A stretch of 64,000 nt of DNA, taken from the NCBI GenBank assembly GCA_029262795.1, contig JAJCYT010000031.1:248001-312000 (forward strand). The letters are read 5' to 3'. The position numbers and the translations under genes were made by a program. Shown piece by piece: positions 51,812-60,751 of this stretch (positions are counted from its first letter, which is position 1; each line of letters begins with the position of its first letter). Origin of the DNA: Candidatus Fraserbacteria bacterium (lineage in GTDB: Bacteria; Bipolaricaulota; Bipolaricaulia; RBG-16-55-9; JAJCYT01). Under the pieces are notes generated by a model that made no database searches, had not been told where the DNA came from, and worked only from the letters and a program-made list of their open reading frames with translations.

Positions 51812-54250
51812 ATGACGCAAGGCCAACGCCGACTTGCCGCAATTGTATTTACCGACATCGTCGGTTATGGCGCATTGACGCAGCGCAACGAATCACTCGC
51901 TCTTGATTTGCTTTCACACCACAATCAGTTGTTACGACCCATTTTTTCCAAACATCACGGCAAAGAAATCAAGAACATGGGCGACAGCTTTTTTCTCGAG
52001 TTCTCAAGCGCTTTGTCAGCCGTTCAGTGTGCGGTTGAAATGCAACAGGCGTTGCGCCAATACAATGAAGGGGCGGATGAAGGAAGCGCACTGCAGATTC
52101 GCATTGGCATTCATCTTGGCGATGTCGAAGACCGCGATGGGGATATCTTTGGGGATGGGGTTAACATTGCCTCACGCCTGGAAGCCATTGCCGATCCTGG
52201 CGAAATCTTTTTATCGACTGATGTTGCCAGTCAGGTTCGCAATAAATTAGATCAACGCTTAATTCATCTGGGGCAAAAATCGCTCAAAAATGTCGAAGGC
52301 AATGTGGACATTTATCGTGTGGATTTAAATCGCAAGCGAATCAAGCCAACAGCAAAAGCATCGCTGTCGCAAAAAAAATGGCAAGTTGTTGGTGTGGTGA
52401 CCCTGATTGTGATGGTGTTTGTGGGCGTTTGGCTGCTTAATATTTTTCCAGCTTTCAACGACCCTTCTTCTCAAACTGCGGCAAACCAGTCAACGAATGA
52501 TGGCTTAAGCACAGAAACACCCGATGAAGTGTCCTTAGAAATTGAATCCATCGCTGTCCTTCCATTTGTCAACTTAAGCAATGATGAAGAAAACGAATAT
52601 TTTAGCGATGGTCTCACCGAAGAGTTGATCAATGCCATTGCCCAAATACAGCAACTTCGAGTGATTTCAAGAACGTCGGTTTTTTCTTATAAAGGCAAAG
52701 ACATCGACATTAAAACCATTGGTGAAGAACTTAATGTGGATGTTGTGCTAGAAGGCAGTGTGCGTCGCTCTGGCAACACCATTCGCGTGAATACGCAGTT
52801 AATTCGCGTGGCGGATGATTCTCATTTATGGTCTGAAACATTTGATCAGGAAATGGAAGATGTGTTTTCCATTCAAGAAGAAATTGCCAAAGCCACTGTA
52901 GATACTTTAAAACTTCAACTCGCTTCAGAGGTTGTATCTTTTATAGAGCCAGCCACCACCAATTTTGAGGCGTACGAAAACTACCTCCAGGGAAGATTTT
53001 TCTGGAACAAACGAACTCAAGAAGGGTTTGAAAAAGCGATTGAATATTTTGAAGCAGCCATTGAAATTGACCCCGACTATGCCAAAGCGTATGCAGGTTT
53101 GGCAGACAGTTACAGCTTGATGGTCAACTACGATATGATCTCAGCGGATGAAGGTTTTCAAAGAGCCAAAGAGGCCGCACTACATGCTTTGACATTGGAC
53201 GATCAGCTGGCAGAAGCCCATACATCCCTTGCATACGTGCTGATGAGGGGGGATGCTGATTTGGCCAAAGCTGAAGAAAGTTTTCAAAAGGCCATTGTTA
53301 TCAACCCCAACTACGCAACAGCTTATCAATGGTATGCGAATCTGTTGTATTTGGTGGGGGAACCTGAAAAAAGTTTGGAAATGAGCGTGCGCGCACTTGA
53401 GCGAGATCCGCTGTCTCCTGTCATCAATGCAAGTTTGGGAGGAAAATATTTAGACAATTTTGAACTTGATGAAGCCTTTGAACGTTATCAAAAGGCATTG
53501 GAACTGGATCCAGACTTCTTATTGGCTCATGTCGGAATTGCAGAAATCAAAGAAGTTCAATTCGATTGGGAAGGTGCTTCTCAGGCTTACCGGGATGGCA
53601 TCGAAATCAATCCTAATTTTGCAATGATTCACTATCTTTATGCCATTAGCTTGTTGCGCGTGGGGTTGTGGGAAGAGGGTTTTGAAGAAATTAACGTGGG
53701 ATTGGCATTAAATCCAGACACGGCCTGGGGACATTTCGTGTTGGGCGTTTATCACTACTTTAATCGAGATTTTGATAAGGCGATTGATGAAATGAACAAA
53801 ACGTTGCTTCGTGACAAAAACCATGAAGATGCCTATTTCTTCCTTTCAAGGTCGCTTGCGCAACAAGGGGTGTATGAAGAAGCTTTGGAAGCCATCCGCA
53901 ACACAGAGGTTATTGTGAGTCAAGAAGCACCTATTTTTAACAACCTCATTGAAGCCAATCGCGGCATATTGTTGGCACGCATGGGCAATCATGAAGAAGC
54001 CAGAAGCATTGCCGAACGCCTCAAGTCACAAACGGCATTGCCTAATGTGCCCTTGTGGACAGCTGTAGCCACCATTTATTTCGAGTTGGGTGATTTGGAT
54101 GAGGGGTTTCAATGGCTCGAAAAAGCGTATGAAGAAAAAGAAGACGCTCTGTCGTTTCTTAAAATAGATCCTATTTTTGACATGATCCGCGACGATCCGC
54201 GTTTTGAGGCGTTGCTGGTAAAGATGAATTTGCAACCTCCTGTTTCCTAA
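51812..54250 (+). CDS. Class III cyclase-domain protein with FlgO-like and TPR regions
   Basis: The 812-residue membrane protein has a cytosolic N-terminal adenylate/guanylate cyclase domain (about residues 1-170). Metal Asp residues lie in FTDIVGYGAL and MGDSFFLEF, and transition-state residues in VNIASRLE. A single helix (about 193-213, VGVVTLIVMVFVGVWLLNIF) follows. Next come a FlgO-like domain (about 245-360, SIAVLPFVNLSNDEENEYF...GEELNVDVVLEGSVRRSG...DSHLWSETF) and TPR repeats to the end. This common bacterial layout may make cAMP or cGMP in response to periplasmic cues. The Crp-type protein at 22144 could read that signal. The ribosome site is AAAGGGG. Confidence 0.88.
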   Translation: MTQGQRRLAAIVFTDIVGYGALTQRNESLALDLLSHHNQLLRPIFSKHHGKEIKNMGDSFFLEFSSALSAVQCAVEMQQALRQYNEGADEGSALQIRIGIHLGDVEDRDGDIFGDGVNIASRLEAIADPGEIFLSTDVASQVRNKLDQRLIHLGQKSLKNVEGNVDIYRVDLNRKRIKPTAKASLSQKKWQVVGVVTLIVMVFVGVWLLNIFPAFNDPSSQTAANQSTNDGLSTETPDEVSLEIESIAVLPFVNLSNDEENEYFSDGLTEELINAIAQIQQLRVISRTSVFSYKGKDIDIKTIGEELNVDVVLEGSVRRSGNTIRVNTQLIRVADDSHLWSETFDQEMEDVFSIQEEIAKATVDTLKLQLASEVVSFIEPATTNFEAYENYLQGRFFWNKRTQEGFEKAIEYFEAAIEIDPDYAKAYAGLADSYSLMVNYDMISADEGFQRAKEAALHALTLDDQLAEAHTSLAYVLMRGDADLAKAEESFQKAIVINPNYATAYQWYANLLYLVGEPEKSLEMSVRALERDPLSPVINASLGGKYLDNFELDEAFERYQKALELDPDFLLAHVGIAEIKEVQFDWEGASQAYRDGIEINPNFAMIHYLYAISLLRVGLWEEGFEEINVGLALNPDTAWGHFVLGVYHYFNRDFDKAIDEMNKTLLRDKNHEDAYFFLSRSLAQQGVYEEALEAIRNTEVIVSQEAPIFNNLIEANRGILLARMGNHEEARSIAERLKSQTALPNVPLWTAVATIYFELGDLDEGFQWLEKAYEEKEDALSFLKIDPIFDMIRDDPRFEALLVKMNLQPPVS

Positions 54251-54373
54251 TCCATAAGACATATGACTTATCCCCTCGGTCTTTTGCCCGAACCTGATCC
54301 CATCATTGCTCCGATGCTATTTGGTTTTCTCAGTCGTAAAGTGTGGACACTGTAGAAGAGAAAGGGGCATGGC

Positions 54374-55555
54374 ATGAAGTTACTGTCAACTGGAATTGTT
54401 CTGGCCGAAGCTGGACGGGTGCGCGAAGGTCTTTATGCTTTGCTGGCTTCAACAGCTCAGTTTGAAAAAATCACACAACTTGAAAGCGTACAAGATGCAG
54501 TTCAGCGCATTGATCAAGAAAAACCTGCATTGGTGTTGATTGAAATGAAATTGGTCTGCACCGAACTCCAAAATGTTTTAAATCAAATCAAATCTAAATC
54601 CCCTCAAACCAAATCTGTGGTGGTGGTGGAAAACCATCTGCAACAGCATTTGGCGCAAAAAACTTCAGTGGATGAAGTGTTGATGAAGGGATTCAGGACG
54701 GAAAGACTCATTCACATAGTTGAAAATTTAAACACAACGTTAGATGATAGCACAACGCCTGAAGGAGGCAGCATGATCCTAGAAACTCAACAACTCACGA
54801 AAACGTATGATGCTGGTCAGGAACAGGTCCACGCTTTACGCAGTGTGGATTTTCAAGCAGAAGCAGGTGACTTCATTGTGGTCAATGGCCCTTCCGGCAG
54901 TGGCAAAACCACTTTTTTAAACATGGCTTCATTGATTGACCTGCCCACATCAGGGGACGTATTGATTCAAGGTCAGTCCATTTCTCAGTTCGACTCAAGC
55001 AAGCTGGCCGACATGCGTCGTGACAAAATTGGGTTGGTGTTTCAGGCATTTAACCTGATTCCGGTATTGAGTGTGTATGAAAACATCGAATACCCCATGT
55101 TGCTGCAAGGCGTTGCCCGCAAAGAGCGATATGAAAAAGTGATGCAACTGATCGAGGAAGTCGATTTGATGAAAGAAGCCAATCGCCGCCCCGATCAATT
55201 GTCTGGTGGTCAGAAACAGCGTGTGGCCTTGGCTCGTGCCCTGGTCAATGATCCGGTTTTATTTCTGGCCGATGAACCCACAGGCAACCTGGACACCAAA
55301 ACCAGTGGGCGTGTGATGGAAATTATGAAACGCCTTAATGAAGAACACAAAGTGACCTTCATTGTGGTAACCCACGATCTGGAAGTGAACGAATACGCCA
55401 ATCGCGTGATTCACATCCGTGACGGTCAATTGAGCGAAACGCCAATTTCGTCTGCTGCATCTGCATCGCACCGACAGAAAGAGTTATCTGTTGGTGCCAC
55501 AGAGCCTGTGTTTGCAAAGGAGGGTCAACATGTGGTTACCCCTAGCGCTGCGTAA
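54374..55555 (+). CDS. Pseudo-receiver fused to LolD-like ABC ATPase
   Basis: The 393-residue protein combines two domains. Residues 1-120 follow the NarL-type receiver fold: IVLAEAGRVREGLYALL, then VLIEMKL, then VDEVLMKGF. The acidic pair is replaced by Ala11-Glu12, the phosphoacceptor Asp by Glu57, and the conserved Lys is kept at 105. It is therefore a pseudo-receiver, perhaps locked active. Residues 134-393 are a MacB/LolD-type ATPase: Walker A GPSGSGKTT, LSGGQKQR, LFLADEP, VTHD. An internal ATG at 54773 has GGAGG 6 nt upstream, so the ATPase may also be made alone. It is followed by two FtsX-type permeases and a LolA-like protein. Confidence 0.88.
   Translation: MKLLSTGIVLAEAGRVREGLYALLASTAQFEKITQLESVQDAVQRIDQEKPALVLIEMKLVCTELQNVLNQIKSKSPQTKSVVVVENHLQQHLAQKTSVDEVLMKGFRTERLIHIVENLNTTLDDSTTPEGGSMILETQQLTKTYDAGQEQVHALRSVDFQAEAGDFIVVNGPSGSGKTTFLNMASLIDLPTSGDVLIQGQSISQFDSSKLADMRRDKIGLVFQAFNLIPVLSVYENIEYPMLLQGVARKERYEKVMQLIEEVDLMKEANRRPDQLSGGQKQRVALARALVNDPVLFLADEPTGNLDTKTSGRVMEIMKRLNEEHKVTFIVVTHDLEVNEYANRVIHIRDGQLSETPISSAASASHRQKELSVGATEPVFAKEGQHVVTPSAA
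54761..54775 (+). promoter_or_regulatory. Internal ribosome binding site and ATG before the ATPase domain
   Basis: GAAGGAGG at 54761-54768, then ATG at 54773 in the same frame as the fusion gene (codon 134), exactly at the start of the ABC ATPase domain (ILETQQLTKTYD). The site is as strong as those of bona fide starts in this window. It suggests two translation products from one gene, or that the receiver-like part was once a separate gene. Confidence 0.5.
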
Positions 55556-56744
55556 TCTTTTAAGAAACCAGCGTCGCACCCTGCTCACACTGGCGGTGAT
55601 TGCGCTGGGCACGATGATGAGTTTTGTGATCAGCGGCATGATCACAAACGCCCTGAACACCCTTCAGGAAGCGGCAGTGTCTCAATATGGCAACATCCAG
55701 ATTGCTTCAACGCTGCTTTGGGAAGACGACAATCAGGGTGAAGAAGCGCTGATTAATACCGAAACTTACGCAAAATTTGAAGAAATTCTGACCAACCAAT
55801 CTGCGGTGACCGGCTACTCTCCTGAATTGGTGTTTTCCGGTATCGCTTCCACCGACATCAATGCCAAAGTGATTAACGTCATGGCCTTTGAGCCTGGCAA
55901 TGATGCATTGGATTACAATAATTTGCTGGTCGAAGGGGATGCACTCACCGAAGAAATGCGCGATCCGGTTTTGATCGGTGGGGGCTTGTCTCGCGAGCTC
56001 GATCTTCAGCCAGGTGACACTTTCCGCCTCACCACCTCAACCATCAGTGGTGCTTACAATCAGGAAACGTATCAGGTGGCTGGCATCTATTTTCGCAATG
56101 ATGTTCAAGACGAAAGTCAGTTGGTGTTTGTGCCATTGGATACAGGCATCAAAACGTTCAACACCAAAGATTCAGTGAGCAAACTGGCCATCACATTAGA
56201 ATCATTGGGACAAACCAATGCCACCGCGCAGGCCATTCAGGCTGATTTGGATGCGGCTGGCTTGAATTTTCAGGTGCGAACCTGGGAGCAATTGTCCGTG
56301 GCTTATCAACAGACGCGTGGCTTTTTTGACATGATGTTTGGCTTCCTGTTGGTGTCAATCACGTTGCTGGTGTTCTTCATTGTATTCCAGGTGCTGTCCA
56401 TGTCGTTCTTTGAGCGCACCCGCGAAATCGGTACGATCCGTGCCATTGGCACCAAGAAACAACAAGTGTTTTCCATGTTTGTGCTGGAAAGTCTTCTTAT
56501 TGGTGTGTTTGGTGGCTTGGCCGGTTTGGCTGTGGGCTGGGGCTTGGGCCTTGGCTTAAACAATTTGGACTTCAGTTGGATGCCGCCAGGCGCGTTGCAG
56601 CCGTTCCCTGTTGAAGCCGTATTGGCTTTTGACAATGCATGGGTGCCTTTTTTGGTCGCCATTTTGGCCACCTTCCTTTCGGCGCTGTATCCGTCGATGC
56701 ACTCGGCTCGGATCAAGATTGTGGATGCGCTTCGCACCAACTAA
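55530..56744 (+). CDS. FtsX-type ABC permease (MacB/LolC-E-like), first
   Basis: The 405-residue permease has one N-terminal helix (about residues 15-37, NQRRTLLTLAVIALGTMMSFVISGMI), a periplasmic domain of about 220 residues and three C-terminal helices (about 265-400). MSFFERTREIGTIRAIGTKKQQVFSMF is the cytoplasmic coupling region. The start at 55530 follows AAAGGAGGG and overlaps the end of the ATPase gene by 26 bp. It pairs with the permease at 56757 as a heterodimer. Lipoprotein release or extrusion of a hydrophobic cargo is likely in view of the LolA-like neighbour. Confidence 0.9.
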   Translation: MWLPLALRNLLRNQRRTLLTLAVIALGTMMSFVISGMITNALNTLQEAAVSQYGNIQIASTLLWEDDNQGEEALINTETYAKFEEILTNQSAVTGYSPELVFSGIASTDINAKVINVMAFEPGNDALDYNNLLVEGDALTEEMRDPVLIGGGLSRELDLQPGDTFRLTTSTISGAYNQETYQVAGIYFRNDVQDESQLVFVPLDTGIKTFNTKDSVSKLAITLESLGQTNATAQAIQADLDAAGLNFQVRTWEQLSVAYQQTRGFFDMMFGFLLVSITLLVFFIVFQVLSMSFFERTREIGTIRAIGTKKQQVFSMFVLESLLIGVFGGLAGLAVGWGLGLGLNNLDFSWMPPGALQPFPVEAVLAFDNAWVPFLVAILATFLSALYPSMHSARIKIVDALRTN

Positions 56745-56756
56745 GGAGCTTTTAAT

Positions 56757-57995
56757 ATGTTTTTCAAAATCGCATCTCGAAATGTTTTTAGAAATAAAAG
56801 AAGAACGGCGCTGAGCCTTTTTGTGGTGGCGTTTGGTGTGTCGATTCTTTACCTGGTGATTGGTTTCATCAACGAAAGTCTGGAATCCACCAAGGTCAGC
56901 ATGGCCGACTTGTATGGCTCTGTCCAAATTGCGGATGAACGCGTGTTTGATAAAACCACCCGTGGTTACTCTCACCTGATTGACCCTGAAACATCCGCTC
57001 AAATAGCGGGGCTACTCGATGAAGATGAACGGGTGACGGGCTATAAAGAGGAGCTGGGTTTCTTTGGTCTGATCGGAAATGAAAAGGGCAGCAAGATTAT
57101 TACCGGCAGTGGCTTTGTGCCTGAGAATGACGTTAAGGATTTCAGCGAAGCCATCACGGATGGTACAGCAATGAACATCGCCGATGGTTGCCCGTTGAAT
57201 GATCGCTTGGAAAACTGTCAGTTGATCATCGGACGCCGTTTGGCTGCATCACTCAACGTCGGCCCAGGAGATTTTATCAACGTGGCCACCACCTCAGTGA
57301 CTGGCAACTTCAGCGCTGCCAGTGTGACCATCACCGGTGTGTTCAAATTCAACGACATTGATCAGGAAGGCCAGATTGGTTATGTGGCCTTGACCTTGGC
57401 ACAGCGCATTTTGCGTACTGATAAAATTGAAAAATATGTGGTTAATATTGACAACCTGGATGATTCTCAGGCATTTGCTCAAGACTTACAGGGCAAGCTG
57501 GATGCCGCAGGGATTCCATTGGTGGTCAAAACCTGGCAGGATTTGAACCCGCTTTATGATCAGGTTCAGGAATTTGGCAATTATTTCACCTCCTTCACGT
57601 TGGTAGGCGTGTTTATTCTCGCTTTCTTTGGTGTGTTGGAAGTGTTGACCATGTCGTTTCTGGAACGCACCCGTGAGGTGGGCACCGTTCGCGCGGTGGG
57701 CACCAAACGCAGTCAGGTGTTTTTGACCTTCGTCATCGAAGGGTTCATCATGGGTATTTTGGGTGGGATTGCCGGTATCGTACTGGGCAGTGTACTGGGC
57801 GTGGTGGTCAATCAGATGGGCTTAACCTGGTTGCCTCCTGGCTCTATTGACGCTGTGCCTGCGGTCATTCAACTTAGCCTGAGTGTGGCAGGGATACCAT
57901 TTATGGTGGCCTTGATTTCCACTTTCTTCGGCACAATGTATCCGGCCATGAAAAGCTCGCGCTTTAACATCGTCAAGGCGCTTGGCTACGTTTAA
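56757..57995 (+). CDS. FtsX-type ABC permease, second
   Basis: The 412-residue permease has the same four-helix plan. Homology to the preceding gene is visible at MSFLERTREVGTVRAVGTKRSQVFLTF and at the C-terminal helix. The N-terminal cytosolic stretch is FFKIASRNVFRNKRRTALSL. The periplasmic domain contains two Cys residues (DGCPLNDRLENCQLI). Strong ribosome site AAGGAG; 12 bp after the previous gene. The terminator hairpin at 58083 follows, so the LolA-like gene may have its own promoter. Confidence 0.9.
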   Translation: MFFKIASRNVFRNKRRTALSLFVVAFGVSILYLVIGFINESLESTKVSMADLYGSVQIADERVFDKTTRGYSHLIDPETSAQIAGLLDEDERVTGYKEELGFFGLIGNEKGSKIITGSGFVPENDVKDFSEAITDGTAMNIADGCPLNDRLENCQLIIGRRLAASLNVGPGDFINVATTSVTGNFSAASVTITGVFKFNDIDQEGQIGYVALTLAQRILRTDKIEKYVVNIDNLDDSQAFAQDLQGKLDAAGIPLVVKTWQDLNPLYDQVQEFGNYFTSFTLVGVFILAFFGVLEVLTMSFLERTREVGTVRAVGTKRSQVFLTFVIEGFIMGILGGIAGIVLGSVLGVVVNQMGLTWLPPGSIDAVPAVIQLSLSVAGIPFMVALISTFFGTMYPAMKSSRFNIVKALGYV

Positions 57996-58082
57996 ATTTT
58001 AAAGATCGCCCACAGGCGTTGCTTCGGTCTGAAACGTCTGAATCACCGTCTGTGGGATATTTAGGATCACTTTCTCCTCAGT

Positions 58083-58121
58083 AAACATCCCGCTTTCAAC
58101 ATGTTTGAAAGCGGGATGTTT
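58083..58121 (+). terminator. Intrinsic terminator after the permease genes
   Basis: A perfect 17-bp stem, AAACATCCCGCTTTCAA (58083-58099) with 58105-58121, loop of 5 nt, then GATTTTAT. A weaker hairpin, 58009-58015 with 58050-58056, precedes it. It splits the Lol-like cluster into two transcription units. Confidence 0.8.
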
Positions 58122-58255
58122 AGATTTTATAAGGGTTTGTCGTCTACGTCATTTGTCTTATCGACTTCCCAACATTGCTCCGATGTGGCCTGTGTTAGGC
58201 GATGCTATATTTACAACACGTGAAAGCGTACGATCAGAAAACTAAGGAGAATTAC

Positions 58256-59047
58256 ATGAAGAAAGTTATCCTCTATACGCTGGTTGCCTTGATTGGCCTG
58301 ACGTTCAGTTTTAACACCGTCGCTCAGGACGATGCAGAAGCAGAAGCAGATCCTAATGCTGAATTGCTTGCTGCAATGGATTTCCAGCGCTTTGCTGCGT
58401 ATTTCAGTCAGGAAACCCCTGGCACCACGTTCACGGTTGAAATATTGGCCGAACGCCCAGATGGCAGCAAACAGGCCACCGTGCAGGTGTCCTTCGCTTT
58501 TGACCCCGAATTGGGTCAACGCGCTCGCATTGATTATTTAACCCCAGAAGAATTGGCTGGCGATGTGTTTGTCATCAACGGCGACGATATCTTCTTTTGG
58601 AACCCTGATTTGATCACCCCACTTAAGGTCAATGGCCAGTTTGAAGTGTTTGGTGATGCCACTGTGGCTGAAGTGGTCGGCATTGGTTTTCAGGGTGCTT
58701 ACAACGTTACCGAACGCAACGATTACACCAACGATGATGGCATTGACGTGATCGAACTCAATCTTGAAGCCACTCGTGAAGAAATTGCTTTCCAGAAAGC
58801 ACGTGTGACGGCCAATGCTGAGACGCTGCAGCCCATCACCTTGGATTTGATGGATGAAAACGGTGACTTGCTGCACCACAATACTTTTGAATCTTACGAC
58901 ACCGTCGAAGATGGACGCCCGTTCTTTAATCGACAACTGTTGGACAACCGTGTGGTTCCTGTGAACCAGACGTTGTTGATTGTGTCCAATATCGTCAATG
59001 CGGCGTTAGACTTTAGTATCTTTGACGAAACCCTGTTAGGAGCCTAA
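58256..59047 (+). CDS. LolA-like outer membrane lipoprotein-sorting protein
   Basis: The 263-residue periplasmic protein has a signal peptide (about residues 1-21, MKKVILYTLVALIGLTFSFN). It resembles the LolA/LolB-like fold group of outer-membrane lipoprotein-sorting proteins. Sequence blocks are RARIDYLTPEELAGDVFVINGDDIFFWNPDL, then VVGIGFQGAYNVTERNDY and LQPITLDLMDENGDLLHHNTFESYDTV. This kind of protein often sits beside MacB/LolCDE-like ABC operons, as here. A lipoprotein or other hydrophobic cargo is the likely ligand (inference). The start at 58256 has AAGGAG 7 nt upstream. The HEAT protein gene follows 5 bp later. Confidence 0.85.
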   Translation: MKKVILYTLVALIGLTFSFNTVAQDDAEAEADPNAELLAAMDFQRFAAYFSQETPGTTFTVEILAERPDGSKQATVQVSFAFDPELGQRARIDYLTPEELAGDVFVINGDDIFFWNPDLITPLKVNGQFEVFGDATVAEVVGIGFQGAYNVTERNDYTNDDGIDVIELNLEATREEIAFQKARVTANAETLQPITLDLMDENGDLLHHNTFESYDTVEDGRPFFNRQLLDNRVVPVNQTLLIVSNIVNAALDFSIFDETLLGA

Positions 59048-59052
59048 GAATC

Positions 59053-60678
59053 ATGAATCGCCTGATCCAGATATTCGCCTTAACCTCCTTAGTTGTTTTG
59101 CTGCCTGCCCTCTCTGTTTGGGGGCAGGCATTGCCAACGGACGACGAAGCCCGCCAACTTCAGCTTGAAGCATTAAAGGTGATTGGCCTGGTTTTGTTAA
59201 ATCCCGAAAGCACTGAAGCCGATCGTGTCAACGCCATTACGGTGCTGGTCAGAATAGGGGAACGTACCTCGATGCCCCTGTTGACTCAGACTTTGTTAAA
59301 CGATCCATTTGCCTCGGTGCGCCGCATTGTGGCCGAAGGTTTAGGTGAGTATCAGGCGCCAGAAGCCAAGTTTGCCTTGCGTCAAGCTGCGCTCACTGCG
59401 CCCATTGACAGCATTCGCTGGGCCTCTGGTGTGTCATTGGTTCAGATTGATCCTGAAGAAGCAGACATTTTAGACATCCTGTTGAGCGAACGCGACACGT
59501 TGGCATCCGCTGCGCTGTCGTTACAGAGTGACAACGCTGTGGCAGAATTTCCAGAACAGTTTCATGAACTGGCCATTGCTGCTTTTACCGATGCGTTTCC
59601 AGACGATCGCACTTACAACAGCGTGGAGCGCGCTGCTATGCTCAAAAGTTTGGCAGAGTTGAACAGTCAATCATCTGCCAACTTGATGCTGAACAATTTA
59701 AACGATGAAGAAGGCGATGGGTTTGTACAAGGGGCGGCTGCATTTTCTTTAGGCCAGTTAGGCGTTTTGCGTGCTGTGCCTGATTTGATTGCCGTATTGG
59801 ACAGCAACGACGATCCTTTGCAAGTGGGTGCCATTGGCGGGTTGAGACTTTTACAGGACACTGCTGCCATTGAACCACTAACTTCTATCGCGCTTCAAGA
59901 AGATACGGCTGAAATTCGTGCTTCTGCCGCCACCGCTCTGGGCGTGTTTGGCGAATCAGTCATCGATACGTTGGTCGAAATTTTGAACACCGATGTCAGC
60001 CCTGCTGTTCGTCAGGCAGCTTTGAGCAGTTTGACTCAAATTGGCGGTGACCAGGCGCAACAGGCTGTGGTGGCTTTTTCCACCAGTGAGTTTTTAATCA
60101 CTTGTGATCCACAGGCATGCAGCGGCTTGGCCTTAGAATTACTGGTGTCTTTGGCCGCATTTGGTGAAGGCGATTTGGCTGTTGAATTGTTACAGGCATC
60201 CATCAATGCACTGGCGGATGTGTTGCCTTTTGTGTTCGCCTTTGCAGAAGCCGACCTCATCAATACCGCTATTGCTGTGGCTAAAGTATCTCCTGAGGTA
60301 ATTGACATTTTGCTTGCAAACGAAAATCCGTTTGTCCAAGCGATTGCTCTTGGCGCATTGCCTGCTGTCTCTGGTGAGTTTGCGCGCAGCACACTTTTGG
60401 ACTTTGTTAACCCAGATGAAAATCGATTGTTGCGCCGCATGGCGTTTGAAGGCTTGGCCCAAATGCCACTGGCTGAGGATGCCGAATTATTTGCTGCAGA
60501 ATTGCAAAACCGAGACCGACGCACCCGCGGTGCTGCCTTTAATGCACTGGTGGAAATTGGCGATGTCGATGCAGTTGATCCTTTGCTCGCTGCCCTGGCT
60601 TCAGACAGCCTGGCTGTCCAGCTTCAAGCTGTGGAAGCTTCGATAAACTTTGGCAATCGCGTGCTTGAATCCAACTGA
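59053..60678 (+). CDS. Exported HEAT-repeat protein (second)
   Basis: The 541-residue protein has a signal peptide (about residues 1-25, LVVLLPALSVWGQA) and a solenoid of HEAT/PBS-type repeats with period about 32-40 residues. Examples are VPDLIAVLDSNDDPLQVGAIGGL and IDTLVEILNTDVSPAVRQAALSSLTQIGG. A Cys pair (TCDPQACSG) lies near residue 352. It is similar in style to the protein at 49313, and both are encoded behind ABC permease systems. No enzymatic motif is seen. It follows the LolA-like gene by 5 bp and is probably co-transcribed and functionally linked. Confidence 0.82.
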   Translation: MNRLIQIFALTSLVVLLPALSVWGQALPTDDEARQLQLEALKVIGLVLLNPESTEADRVNAITVLVRIGERTSMPLLTQTLLNDPFASVRRIVAEGLGEYQAPEAKFALRQAALTAPIDSIRWASGVSLVQIDPEEADILDILLSERDTLASAALSLQSDNAVAEFPEQFHELAIAAFTDAFPDDRTYNSVERAAMLKSLAELNSQSSANLMLNNLNDEEGDGFVQGAAAFSLGQLGVLRAVPDLIAVLDSNDDPLQVGAIGGLRLLQDTAAIEPLTSIALQEDTAEIRASAATALGVFGESVIDTLVEILNTDVSPAVRQAALSSLTQIGGDQAQQAVVAFSTSEFLITCDPQACSGLALELLVSLAAFGEGDLAVELLQASINALADVLPFVFAFAEADLINTAIAVAKVSPEVIDILLANENPFVQAIALGALPAVSGEFARSTLLDFVNPDENRLLRRMAFEGLAQMPLAEDAELFAAELQNRDRRTRGAAFNALVEIGDVDAVDPLLAALASDSLAVQLQAVEASINFGNRVLESN

Positions 60679-60691
60679 AAATTGAAATTAA

Positions 60692-60738
60692 AAAACACAG
60701 ACGTATTCTGAGCAACTAAAAGAATACGTCTGTGTTTT
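60692..60738. terminator. Bidirectional terminator
   Basis: An 18-bp perfect stem: 60692-60709 pairs with 60721-60738, 11-nt loop, T run TTTTATTTTTTT on the plus side and A run on the other. It lies between the convergent HEAT gene and the O-antigen-ligase-like gene. Confidence 0.9.
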
Positions 60739-60751
60739 ATTTTTTTGTTAG

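Noticed and set aside
54304..58186. CATTGCTCCGATG repeated before two genes
   Set aside because: A 13-mer shared by the leaders near 54304 and 58174 may be a promoter-linked site, but two short copies without symmetry are not enough to claim a regulatory element.
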